A stretch of 64,000 nucleotides of DNA from Marsupella aquatica (taxonomy: Eukaryota; Marchantiophyta). The DNA is taken from assembly GCA_973895155.1 (NCBI GenBank), contig OZ316892.1:30628001-30692000 (forward strand). The letters run 5' to 3'. The translations under genes and the position numbers were made by a program. Below, one piece after another: positions 1-9,110 of this stretch. The notes beneath the pieces were generated by a model. It saw only the letters and a list, made by a program, of their open reading frames with translations, did not search any database and had not been told where the DNA came from. How positions within the stretch are numbered: the first letter of the stretch is position 1; the number at the start of each line of letters is the position of its first letter.

Positions 1-960
1 AACGCAATACTTCTCCTCTTAGGTCAGAATGCCAACGGTTCTTACCATCACAGTGGGAGTTATCCAACCTTCGGAATTCACTTCTACTTTACCAAATTTG
101 TTACTGTCTCCTGCCTTGGTACTCCCTGAAGCGCTACTAGGTGTCCCTCCACGGCCTGGGGTCCCTCCACGGCCTGATCTCCCCCCACGGCTTGGATTGC
201 ATTGTCCAAACCTCCCTGGAGTCCCTGCACATTTACAGGATCCATTTACAGTCACTTACATTAGGTAAGTATGAATCATAAATCCCGCTGCCAAATATAC
301 AGTGGACTTCAGAGCAATTCTGCAATGACCAAGTTACCTCTCCCTTGGCGCATAGATGGTTCTGGACCACCTGTCCTATTGCTTTGTCTTGATGAATTAG
401 GGGCGTTTCTCCCGCCTGTGAATGATTGCCTCCTATCTGAACGTGGATGGCCTTTGTTGTTTTCGTGATTGTCCCAATCAGAGTCTGCATACCAACAGGT
501 ACATGCCACACTCATGGACCTGTAAGATAAACTCTTTGCCCTAGCTACACATCAGATAAGTGCATATTGAGCTAAATCTCTACTACCATCACAAAATCAC
601 TAGCACAAGGCACTTACTTGTCCAATCATCCTCCTCACCTTTCCATTGCCCTCTGTACCCGTCTCTACCACGCTCTGGGTGTTCATATTCATCCCATCCA
701 TCTTCTGCTCCATCATAGTCATCATCATAATCATCAGGCGTCCCTTGCCAATAACTCTGGCTCCTTCTAGGGTATGGATTATGTGATTTCTCTCTAGCTG
801 CCCACCTACCTGGGACTTGATGAGGGCCCTGTGCATCTTGCACAGGTGCATTTTTCTGTGAGCCCCCTGCATCTGGGTCTCCATCCATATCCAATCTTTC
901 CTCTTCACCCCACTCTCCAAGCCCCATGTCTGTCTCCATGTCATCACCCTCTTCCCCCAT
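1..960 (-). CDS. TnpA-like CACTA protein, several exons, cut by window edge
   Basis: Three short open stretches read right to left: about 589-960 (acidic, with WDEY and Arg/Gly pieces), about 309-515 (GGRNAP, RQGRG) and about 19-255 (GRGGTPGRGGTP repeats, then a stretch ending GWITPTVMVRT). A splice donor GTAAGT follows the first block near 612. The composition and order, acidic then Gly/Trp/Arg-rich then a conserved block, match the TnpA-like gene of the second CACTA element at 41.2-44.9 kb, so I infer the same type of protein (the Transposase_24 family binds subterminal repeats). The conserved C-terminal part lies outside the window. Exon borders are approximate. Confidence 0.4.
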
Positions 961-1137
961 AGCTTCTGCACAGCACCCACAACCAAACAGGGAGAATCAG
1001 CACACTAAATTCAAAGTATCAATCAATTTCATGCATATCCAACTATCCTAAACATCATTCCAGGCAGCAATTCCCGTTCTGTGACTCTGTGCAGGTAGTC
1101 ATCCTCAACCTCATACTTGCCAATCGCCAGCTGTTGC

Positions 1138-1971
1138 CTATTGCAAATCATCAACCTCATCATATTCCATTTGCCCAGGTTCATCATATGTCTCTCTCAA
1201 TGTTAAGGGGATGTAGTCAGTCCCTGCCCGAGTTGGAAGTACAGTCTCATGACTAGGATGCTCGAATGCAGCATGGTCATCCAAACTGAACTCTACTTTA
1301 CTTCCATCCATCCGCCTGTTCCGTGCTTGGCTATGGCATACCACCCTCCAGCCATGTGACTCCTCCACATCTGCAAAGAAAGCCTGTTCAACTTGGCTAG
1401 GGAAAACAAAAGGCTCAGACCATTCTGGTACTCTGGACCTAAAATTGGCCAACAAGAACCCATCATGATCACGCTTCATGGTGGCCCTTGGTCTCTGCCA
1501 CTCTGATTTCACCCATGATCCCTTCATCAATATCACTGGGACACTTGTGTTACCATAATTCAACACCCAAATGTCGGTCAACTCCCCCACGTAACCCATC
1601 TTCATCCACCCCCTCTGTTCTTCAGAGGTTCTCTGCTCAAACACAAAAATCAAACCACAATCATATGATACACAATGGTCACCCTGCTCATCCCTCACTC
1701 GATAATGATTTCCATAAGCTCTCATCCATTTGTAGGTCAGAATAGACAATCGTGGTGGCACAGATAGAAGATACAAATCCTTCTCCATATCTGGGTGATG
1801 TCTACTATGCTCTCGAATTGTCACCCGAATCCATTGCTCGAACTGTGGGAAGGGATCCTGCTGCCCAGAGTGTGCAGCTTTTTGCATATCATATTCCCTG
1901 CAATATGAGGTACAGGCATAGTTAGGTCTAAACAACACATGACAACCTAAGATCACCCTTGGAACAGACAA
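1138..1971 (-). CDS. DUF4216-type C-terminal block of CACTA Tnp2 transposase
   Basis: An open reading block of 277 codons. It carries the pattern of the DUF4216 domain that ends plant CACTA transposases: a segment around GNTSVPVILMKGSWVK and, further on, a block with PFVFPSQVEQAFF and WRVVCHSQ. The end is acidic and Tyr/Asp-rich. It lies just downstream of the DUF4218 block in transcription order, separated by about 35 bases with a frame change, so it is most likely the last exon of the same gene. DUF4216 has no known enzymatic role. The end of the protein at about 1138 is the first stop in frame. Confidence 0.65.
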   Translation of the reverse strand: MSVPRVILGCHVLFRPNYACTSYCREYDMQKAAHSGQQDPFPQFEQWIRVTIREHSRHHPDMEKDLYLLSVPPRLSILTYKWMRAYGNHYRVRDEQGDHCVSYDCGLIFVFEQRTSEEQRGWMKMGYVGELTDIWVLNYGNTSVPVILMKGSWVKSEWQRPRATMKRDHDGFLLANFRSRVPEWSEPFVFPSQVEQAFFADVEESHGWRVVCHSQARNRRMDGSKVEFSLDDHAAFEHPSHETVLPTRAGTDYIPLTLRETYDEPGQMEYDEVDDLQ

Positions 1972-2006
1972 GAAGCATCACAACAAAGGCAAGTCAATTC
2001 AATCAC

Positions 2007-2951
2007 TCACCTCCACCATGGTTGCATAGGCTCTGTGTTTGCCAGCACATATGAATGAGCCTTGTCTCGAATCGCAACAGGCAGCTGAACAACACGTCCC
2101 ACACCTTCAACAACCTCGCCACTCACTCCATCATCTTCACCAGATTTCCAAACTCTTGTCATAGCTTCACCAGACCCAGCCATGTACTCTGTTAGGAATC
2201 CCAACGTCTCATCCTTAATGTACCCCAATGCCATGGAAGCCTCTGGCCTGTAGTATGTTCTCACATGACCTTTCAACAACTTCATGTATCGCTCCATAGG
2301 GTACATCCATCTGGTACTGACTGGCCCATACTGCCCTAGCTCTTCTACCACATGGATTAGGAGATGAGTCATAACATCAAAGAAAGCAGGGGGGAAGTAT
2401 ATCTCCAAGTCACAGAGGACATAAGCAGCATCCTGCTTCAACTGCTCCAATCCTTGGGGATCCCACACTTTCACACATATACGGCGAAATACATTGCACA
2501 GTCGAAGAATGACATTACGGACTGGTTTCTGCATGAGACCTCTGAGGCATAGGGGCAGAATGTGCTGCATCAACACATGGTAGTCATGTGTTTTCATACT
2601 GCCAAGTTTATTCTTTGTAATATGCTTCTTGAAGGCACCAGCATAGCCAGAGGGCACTTTCAGACAGCTCAATCTATACAAGAATGTCTTCCATTCATCC
2701 TGTGTGCACACATAGGGAGCTTGGAACTTGAGAAGTACATTGGGATTGCTTGCATGGGGCTTCAACCAAAGGTGAGGGCGAATCCCCTTCTGTTGCATAT
2801 CAGCTCGAACTGCTCCTGTATCTTTCTCACCCGACAAGAACTTCAGCAAGCTCTCACAAATATTTTTCTCAATGTGCATGACGTCCACATTGTGTTTGCT
2901 GGGCTCGAATTCTTGCACTCCACAAAGCAAAGAATTCAACAACAGAAACAC
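2007..2951 (-). CDS. DUF4218 block of CACTA Tnp2 transposase
   Basis: Of 314 codons, the first part contains HNVDVMHIEKN, the hallmark that joins Transposase_21 to DUF4218 in plant CACTA transposases. Further on come DYHVLMQHILPLCLR and YFPPAFFDVMTHLLIHVVEE, followed by MYPMERYMKLLKG, all typical DUF4218 positions. The junction with the upstream Transposase_21 block at about 2951-2990 changes frame twice: the expected continuation with EQWWIDVGY is readable in another frame near 2960-3000. This is either an intron I cannot place or a frameshift. The block itself is uninterrupted. Confidence 0.8.
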   Translation of the reverse strand: MFLLLNSLLCGVQEFEPSKHNVDVMHIEKNICESLLKFLSGEKDTGAVRADMQQKGIRPHLWLKPHASNPNVLLKFQAPYVCTQDEWKTFLYRLSCLKVPSGYAGAFKKHITKNKLGSMKTHDYHVLMQHILPLCLRGLMQKPVRNVILRLCNVFRRICVKVWDPQGLEQLKQDAAYVLCDLEIYFPPAFFDVMTHLLIHVVEELGQYGPVSTRWMYPMERYMKLLKGHVRTYYRPEASMALGYIKDETLGFLTEYMAGSGEAMTRVWKSGEDDGVSGEVVEGVGRVVQLPVAIRDKAHSYVLANTEPMQPWWR

Positions 2952-2954
2952 TAA

Positions 2955-4838
2955 TTAACCACATAGGAGGATTGTAACCAACATCAATCCACCATTGCTC
3001 CAATCTAAAATTGCAATCATACAGGGGCTGGAGGCTAAGTACATTACCCTCCAGTACTCCAACTCCAAGTCCATCAAGGTCTGTCTTTTCACACCGTGTT
3101 TCACCACTGGATCCTCAGGTTCTCGATCAGTGGCACTTCTCTTGTCCCAATCAGCCTTCCTGGCTGCCCACCTCAGGACTTGCTCTCTGGTGACCCTCTG
3201 TGGTGGGCCACGAAGCTCTGTTTTGTTGTTGAAGTGTGCAATTTGAGACCGTGTGTGCCTGTAAGGATGATCAACAGGCAGATACCTTCTATGCCCCTGA
3301 AATTTCATACTGTGCAGGGCATGCGACCACTCACTTGTCACATTTTTCCCACATGGTGTGCACCCCACATAGCCCTTTGTCACTCGTCCAGATATGATGC
3401 CATGGCCTGGGTAATCTGCTATATCCAGCAAACAAATTGCATGCAGTCTAAAGGGGCTGGGTCGAAGAAGCCCCTTCAGAACATCATGGGTTAACACCCC
3501 TTCTATCCACAAAGTCTTCCACTCTTCCACTGCTGGAGCCAACATGATATCTATGAATTGCTCGGTCACAGAAGCTGGTCCAGGGATTAACAGCACCATC
3601 ATGACAAAAAACCTCTTTGTAGTCATCCATGGGGGAAGGTTGTAATTTAGCAGCGTAACCGGCCAACATGAATAACGGTTGTTTTTGTCTCCAAATGGGT
3701 TTACTCCATCCAGTGATAGACCAAATCTAAAGTTCCGCTTCTCTGCAGCAAACTGTGGCCACCTCTCATCAACAAATTTCCAATGGTTGGAATCTCCAAT
3801 GTGACGCTGCAGGCCATCACTGCTCTTGTTATCAGGAGTCCATGTCATCAGCTTGGAAATGGCAGGGCATCTAAACAGACGTTGAAGTCTAGGAATGAGA
3901 GGAAAATGACGAAGAACCTTGGCAGGGTGTGTACATTTCCCTACATTCTTGTACCTATGCTTACCACAATGAGGGCATGTCAATTTATCTGCATGCTCTT
4001 TGCGAAAGAGAACACACCCATCAGGGCATGCGTCAATAGACACATAGTTCAGCCCAAGGTTAGACATCAATTTCCTAGCCTCGTACATATTTTTTGGAAT
4101 TGAATTACCATCTGGTAACACATTTTGGCGCATGAAGGTCAACAACTCTGTCACAAATATATTGGGAACATTGTGATTGCCACAGATGTTCAACAACAAC
4201 ACGACAAAACCCAGCTTGGAGCAGTTCGACCCCTCGTAGATAGGAATGCAAGCTTCTTTGATGTGTTTTGGGCCCCCAAACACCCACTCCCTCTCTGCTG
4301 CACCTTCCCCAATGTCAAAGTCAGGTTCAGCTTGGCCGTCGCCAATGTGTGGCTGCGGTTCATTGTCCTCTTCTGATTCCACTGTGTCATAAAAAGCATC
4401 AAGGTCTTCAAAAATCTCTTGAACCATTCTTGGGACATCCATCCCACCGTCCTCAGTGACTGCCTCTCCATCTCCATCTTGGTCATCCACGTTCTCATGT
4501 TGGACCCCAGGACCATCCTCTGCACAGTCTATGTCCTGCTCTACGTAGTCTCTATGCCTAGCTGTATTAGAATCCACAAAGTCAGCTCTCCACTCTTCAT
4601 CAGAGGAGTCTTCTTCTGCTGGTACATTCCAAACCCTCCACCGAGGGTGCCTTTCATGCCGCAGGAGGTGAAGGTGCACAGTGTTCAAACTCAACGACTT
4701 GAATCCTTGGCACTATGTGCATGGGCATCTCATCCTCCTACTCCTACCTTGGGCGGCCCGGGCTTGTTCACGCATCCACAATTTAGAATCATGATGCCTA
4801 ATCCTAAATGGGTTGTGAAGAGGCAACCTTGGAGCCAT
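2955..4838 (-). pseudogene. CACTA Tnp2 transposase, Transposase_21 domain, with internal TAG
   Basis: The open frame upstream of 4713 extends to an ATG at 4836-4838. The N-terminus contains a small Cys cluster (CPCT, stop, C) in which an in-frame TAG at 4713-4715 replaces one residue. Downstream the protein is acidic and then shows a CPHCGKHRY zinc motif and the Transposase_21 core: SLDGVNPFG, SCWPVTLLNYNLPPW, LLIPGPAS and GVLTHDV. It is clearly the catalytic subunit that cuts CACTA ends. The stop and the frame change at the 3' end argue for an inactive copy, unless the TAG is bypassed or removed by splicing. Family certainty is high; functional status is inferred. Confidence 0.9.
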
Positions 4839-5156
4839 CACTATACACACGCACTCAGCACCCTGTCATTTTATTATGCAAGTGAAAAATACACTTCCTG
4901 TTAAGGATTTCACCCCCAACTGTACTTGCCAAAATACGTAACGTTCCAAAAAAACAAAAAATATAGGTGCCTGAGTCATGTACCTATTCTCAAGTGAATG
5001 AGACAAAATTCCTAAATGTTTGAGGGTGTCAACTCCTCCGCTGTCCTCACATGTACTGCCTCTGCACGTACATCCATGACCATATCAGAGTCCAATCATG
5101 TATAGTCATAGACACAGGTGCCAGGTGCGAGACCGGTGTGAGATGTCCTCATCTTA
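4839..5156. other. No recognisable gene; spacer upstream of Tnp2
   Basis: About 320 bases between the Tnp2 start and the end of the F-box-like ORF. It would hold the Tnp2 promoter and 5' leader if the transposon gene starts at 4838. I see no clear TATA box, terminal repeat or gene. Confidence 0.4.
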
Positions 5157-5726
5157 CTACCACATCAAATACGGATACCAATCCTGTTGTCGATGCCACT
5201 CAGCCCTGAGGTACTCAGGCATGTACATTAAGTCATCAAGGTCTAAACCCTGCTCATGCCATGGTGGTCTTCGATCCGTGCCTACAAGCAGTGGCAGCAG
5301 TGCCCTCCATGGTGCACATGTTGCTACCAAGTCCCTCCACTGGGTACTAATTAGTCTATATTTGCAGATATCTTGTGCGCCAGATACCACAAGAACCCTT
5401 GGCCAGACATGTGTAAGAACTATATCATCTGCCAAATCAGGCAACAAGGAACCACCTACAGCATCGTGCTTGTCTAACTCATCTGCTGAAAAGTAAATGT
5501 CCTCTTCCGACTGTGCATCCTCATTCACCACAGCATTCACAACACATCCAAGGTCTGCAGGCATTATCTCGGATGGAGCTACACTCTGTCTGGTTACCAA
5601 TCCACACAAGTAAGCCCAAGCAGTAGCCATGCACGATGCAACCCGTAGGAGGACCCTACATAGGGCCTGACGGTCTGGAAGAGGCAGCATACCCACCAAA
5701 GTCTTCAGCCAAACAGAGCCCAGCAA
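5157..5726 (-). CDS. F-box-like protein (possible captured gene or part of neighbour gene)
   Basis: An open frame of 189 codons. In its second half is a stretch that fits an F-box: LPDLADDIVLTHVWPRV followed about 15 residues later by YRLISTQWRDLV, then PWRALLPLL. F-box proteins bring targets to SCF ubiquitin ligases by binding SKP1. No Kelch, LRR or other partner domain follows. The C-terminus is a short Trp/Tyr-rich tail. It is co-oriented with the Tnp2 gene downstream and the BRCT/PHD pieces upstream. The first part has no recognisable domain. The real start may be different, and the ORF may be one exon of a larger gene. Confidence 0.45.
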   Translation of the reverse strand: MLGSVWLKTLVGMLPLPDRQALCRVLLRVASCMATAWAYLCGLVTRQSVAPSEIMPADLGCVVNAVVNEDAQSEEDIYFSADELDKHDAVGGSLLPDLADDIVLTHVWPRVLVVSGAQDICKYRLISTQWRDLVATCAPWRALLPLLVGTDRRPPWHEQGLDLDDLMYMPEYLRAEWHRQQDWYPYLMW

Positions 5727-5866
5727 GTAGATTCACAGTCACACCCCACGCAGCAGGAAACAACAATCACTTCAACTGCGACCAACCATGACAAGATGAG
5801 TTAGTTCAAGGATCACATTTATTACAAAATTGTGATTTATACAAAAATATGAGGGACTCCTACTCC

Positions 5867-6516
5867 TCACTCTCTCCCACCTTTGCTAAGCATACATCTC
5901 CGCTGAATCTTGGAGGGCCAGGCCTCAAAAATATCAAAGTCCCAAGCATTCTGTCGCTTCCCTCTAGCTGCTGATTCCAGAAGCCAATCAGGGGAAAGCA
6001 CCCAAAGATTGTTGTTCATGACAAAATCACACACTGTTGTCTTAAAGAATTTTCTGCATATTTTCATGTATGACAGACCTACAACATGAGTGGAGGTTTC
6101 TGTTAGACTCTCCTCCACTGTCCCACCTAGCTCAACAACTATAGACTTGTACAATCTGCACTTAGTCTCCCCAATTCCTTCTTCTGCAAATACCACACTG
6201 AACCCCTTCATAATGGTATTCTCTCCTTGCCATGCTCATTCAATATAGCATCTGCACGCATAGGATGGTGTCCTATGTTGACAACAGGTCCATATTGGAC
6301 AGAAGCAAAGTTGGGTTTCTCTGCCGCTGCTTCATAGGCTTCCTTTTCAGCCAAAGCCTCTGTAGTGGCCTCCTTACTCTCCCACAACTCATATTGCTCA
6401 GTACTCTGTACACACCTATGTTTAACAGAATCGGTCAGCCAAGAGACTTCAACTACTTTTAGACCTTGGTTGGTAATGGCAGAATCAATGAAGGACCATG
6501 ACCACTTGTTCATCAC
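5867..6516 (-). CDS. Tandem BRCT domain region
   Basis: Two overlapping frames (6516 to 6208, then 6211 to 5867) each hold a BRCT-like unit. The first has GLKVVEVSWLTDSVKHR, the usual BRCT helix with its Trp. The second has ELGGTVEESLTETSTHVVG near its start and LWVLSPDWLLESAA at its end, a good BRCT pattern. BRCT pairs bind phosphoproteins in DNA-damage signalling. The frame change between the units means an intron or a frameshift near 6210. The second unit ends in a short basic tail at 5867. The PHD region lies upstream on the same strand, so both may belong to one gene with BRCTs at the C-terminus. Confidence 0.65.
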
Positions 6517-6599
6517 ATCCAGCCATGTCCCCGCAACAACATGTGTAGTCTGTGGAGTGATGTCCTTGACTTCAGTCCCATGGAACTCTGAGAATCATT

Positions 6600-7490
6600 T
6601 TTGTACGATTGGCCAACTCACTTGGGTGAACCCATAGTGGCCAGGAATCAAAATGGCTTTGATTCCAGCCAACAGAGGCGGGTGGTCAACCTTTGTACGT
6701 TTCCTAGAGGCCATGTACACACGGGCCACCTAATCACTGCAGACCGGAAGATAATGCGTTCACCTGATAATCGGAGGGCCCTTAAAATGCTGCGTTTATA
6801 ACTTGGTCCAGTCTAGTCGTCTGGTGAGTCTCTGCTCCGATTCCAAACGGGAGAAATATTGGGACAAACGTACTAGACACCTGCAAGCATGCACCTCATA
6901 GTTTGAATATGTGCCTTCACAATATTGAAGGTGACAAGTGCAATTGTTTTGTGATGCCACATACAGATGTTGTAAATGGGCAGACATTCAATGAGAATAC
7001 AAAATATTGGTACACTTTAAGGGAATTCTCGCAAATTAAATAGCCTTGTAACTTATATGCTCATAATGAGAAGTCCTGATTTAATTTAAGCAGTGTCATG
7101 TAAGTCGTGATCAAAATGATTGCAGAGTTAAAAAAGTTCCTAGAAGGCTTAAGGGGAGTTTTTGAAGGCATGTACCCAGGAACAAGTAATGAACTTAGGG
7201 TACTTGTTGCCTAAGCATCCTCTCCTACAGAGGTCCTTCTTCTCAAAATTGGAATGTCTGCAATCTCCAAGGTATCCACATCAGGTGCACTATGCATGTA
7301 CATTATTCAGGTTCAAAGCCAAGAAATGTGATCTCTCATGGGAGTGTGCAAAGTAGGATCTATGGCATGGCGATGACAATAGAAGATCCATCGATCAACA
7401 CCATGTGCAGAGTGATCATAGATGTGTCTGTCACAAGCATAGCCTTCTGCTTGACGCTCCTTCAAACAATGAAAGTGCCACATGGTGGGA
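6600..7490. other. No recognisable coding sequence between BRCT and PHD regions
   Basis: About 0.9 kb with only short ORFs that do not resemble known proteins. If the PHD and BRCT pieces form one gene, this would be an intron or a degenerate middle part. I see no repeat structure. Confidence 0.35.
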
Positions 7491-7493
7491 CAC

Positions 7494-7991
7494 CTAACAG
7501 TGGACTATGTCCACCCAGAAATCTTCATCGTGCTGACCACATGCCTTGCACTTATGAAGTGGGCAAGCTGTGGCAAGATCGGGCAAACATGAAAAACAAA
7601 AGAACCTCACACAATATCTGTCAGGGCATTTCCTAACAAGTGGTGGAGCATCAACAGAGCCCTCATAAGACCCCAACTTCCCACACTGTGCACACTTAGC
7701 CTGCTTCTCCAAACAATCAGTGCACATCCAGCCTCCCTGGTGTGCTGACGGGAGGCCCACCCCTGGACAGTTGTTTTCTGCAGCAAGGACAGACTCCGGG
7801 TTGAGGTGGAAATGCCTCATGCAAGGGCCCTCACATATGGCTAAGCCACCACCATCGTCACAAATGGCACAACAATGAGCTGCCTTCTGGAAAATCTGAC
7901 TTGCGGAGAAGTTACTACCATCTGGCCCAACTACACCTGTGTTGCTCACCTCTGTCCCCCGCTTCTTGGCTCGGATTTTAGGGCGTGCCAT
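7494..7991 (-). CDS. EDM2-like PHD/zinc-finger region
   Basis: The frame starts with a basic stretch (ARPKIRAKKRG) and then has Cys/His-spaced zinc fingers: CAICDDGGGLAICEG with CMRHFH, then WMCTDCLEKQAKCAQCG, then CPDRYCVRFFCFSC, CPLHKC and CKACG. This order resembles the PHD array of plant EDM2-type chromatin regulators (ENHANCED DOWNY MILDEW 2), which read histone marks. The ORF ends soon after the last finger, where an intron donor may lie. I see no methyltransferase-like C-terminal domain as in EDM2. With the BRCT region downstream it may form a PHD-BRCT gene, or both may be fragments carried by a transposon. Confidence 0.65.
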   Translation of the reverse strand: MARPKIRAKKRGTEVSNTGVVGPDGSNFSASQIFQKAAHCCAICDDGGGLAICEGPCMRHFHLNPESVLAAENNCPGVGLPSAHQGGWMCTDCLEKQAKCAQCGKLGSYEGSVDAPPLVRKCPDRYCVRFFCFSCLPDLATACPLHKCKACGQHDEDFWVDIVHC

Positions 7992-8660
7992 GCCTACGCA
8001 TGAGATAGATAGTACAATTTAGCAGAGTGCACAGACAATACAATTTAGTGTAGTGTACAAAAAGTACAGTGTAGCATATAGACTAGAGTGGCAATTGCTA
8101 CTACAATGAAATGTTCACACACATGTGCAGAGTAGACATACTTTTTGGTTTGTTGAGCCCACACTAAAAACTGATCCCCTCGTACAATAGCTCCACCTAC
8201 ACCTCAATTTTGTGGCTATGATTCACCAAAGGAGATCTGCAACAAGATTTAATGCATTTGAATCACATATAACAGTCGTGACATGTAAAACAGGCATTTT
8301 TTGAACAGGATTGGTATCAAGCACTGTGATCAGGGTTGTAATTTATACATCCTAAATAGGCTATGATAGTGAATGAGACAAATAAGTTAGGCAGAAATCA
8401 CTTTTTCCAGGTTATCACATGGCCCATTAATTCGAGTCTTTGAAAGGAGACTTTTAAGTGAGCTTGCTAGCCTCTTAAATTAGGATATTGTACTTAGTGC
8501 AGCCATAATAGGATAAGTTATGTACTGTTGACCCTAAACCCTGGACCCAAAATTGGTCATAATTCAAAATCTTAAGTAAATATCCTCTCTGTTCAAGTCA
8601 AAGTGTTAAGTTATAGGTCAATGGTCTCTGGTTTGTGCATGCGGTGTGACAAGTGGTCCT
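7992..8660. other. No recognisable gene; AT-rich spacer
   Basis: About 670 bases with short imperfect repeats around tacaatttagtgtagtgtac near 8040-8060. It could contain the promoter of the PHD-containing minus-strand gene. No convincing ORF or transposon end was seen. Confidence 0.35.
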
Positions 8661-9110
8661 CTAGAGCGTGTGATCCAAACATGTGTAGACACCAAAGTGA
8701 CCGGTGGTGGGGTCTGGGAGGGCAGGACAAGTGACATCGCCAGGCACACTACAGGATGGCGAGTGGTTCCAGATGATACATTGTGCTCTGTGAAAAAACC
8801 GACATCCAAGAGAACGGTCATCCAACTCTAGGCCAGAAGCCCTACAGGCAGGACAGTCATATTGGCAACTGTGCACACACCCTTGGGCCCTAATTTGTGG
8901 CGGGTCATGTACTAGAGACAGAAATACCAAGGATGTTGGGAAGGGTGGAGAAGCAGGTACAGGCCGGCTGTAGTTGTTCCTGGCAACAACTGGGTACTCA
9001 AAGTACCATGCAGACTGGGCTGGAAGGATCCCAAGTCTGACATACTCAAGGCGCAACATCTCTGCCTTGCGTGCAAGCCGCACATGTTCAGCGTTGCGGG
9101 TCCTCACCAT
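8661..9110 (-). CDS. Unrecognised Cys-containing ORF
   Basis: An open frame of 149 codons starting with a basic helix-like segment (RLARKAEMLRLEYVRLG). It then has CVHSCQYDCPACRASGL and further Cys/His residues, which might be a zinc-binding module. I do not recognise the family. It is co-oriented with the PHD and BRCT pieces and could be an upstream exon of the same gene. It may also be chance coding. Confidence 0.2.
   Translation of the reverse strand: MVRTRNAEHVRLARKAEMLRLEYVRLGILPAQSAWYFEYPVVARNNYSRPVPASPPFPTSLVFLSLVHDPPQIRAQGCVHSCQYDCPACRASGLELDDRSLGCRFFHRAQCIIWNHSPSCSVPGDVTCPALPDPTTGHFGVYTCLDHTL

Larger units (their letters stand above)
1..4838 (-). mobile_element. CACTA (En/Spm) transposon, decayed, left end outside window
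   Basis: Three blocks on the minus strand give the usual order of a plant CACTA transposase: Transposase_21 (2955-4838), DUF4218 (2007-2951) and DUF4216 (1138-1971). TnpA-like Gly/Arg-rich exons follow (below 960). The left terminus lies beyond the window. I could not find the right terminus; no convincing TAGTG-ending inverted repeat was seen between 4.9 and 13 kb. The co-oriented F-box, BRCT and PHD pieces at 5.1-8.0 kb could therefore be cargo inside the same element or unrelated neighbours. The coding blocks are broken by a stop and frame changes, so this copy is probably not autonomous. Confidence 0.85.
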
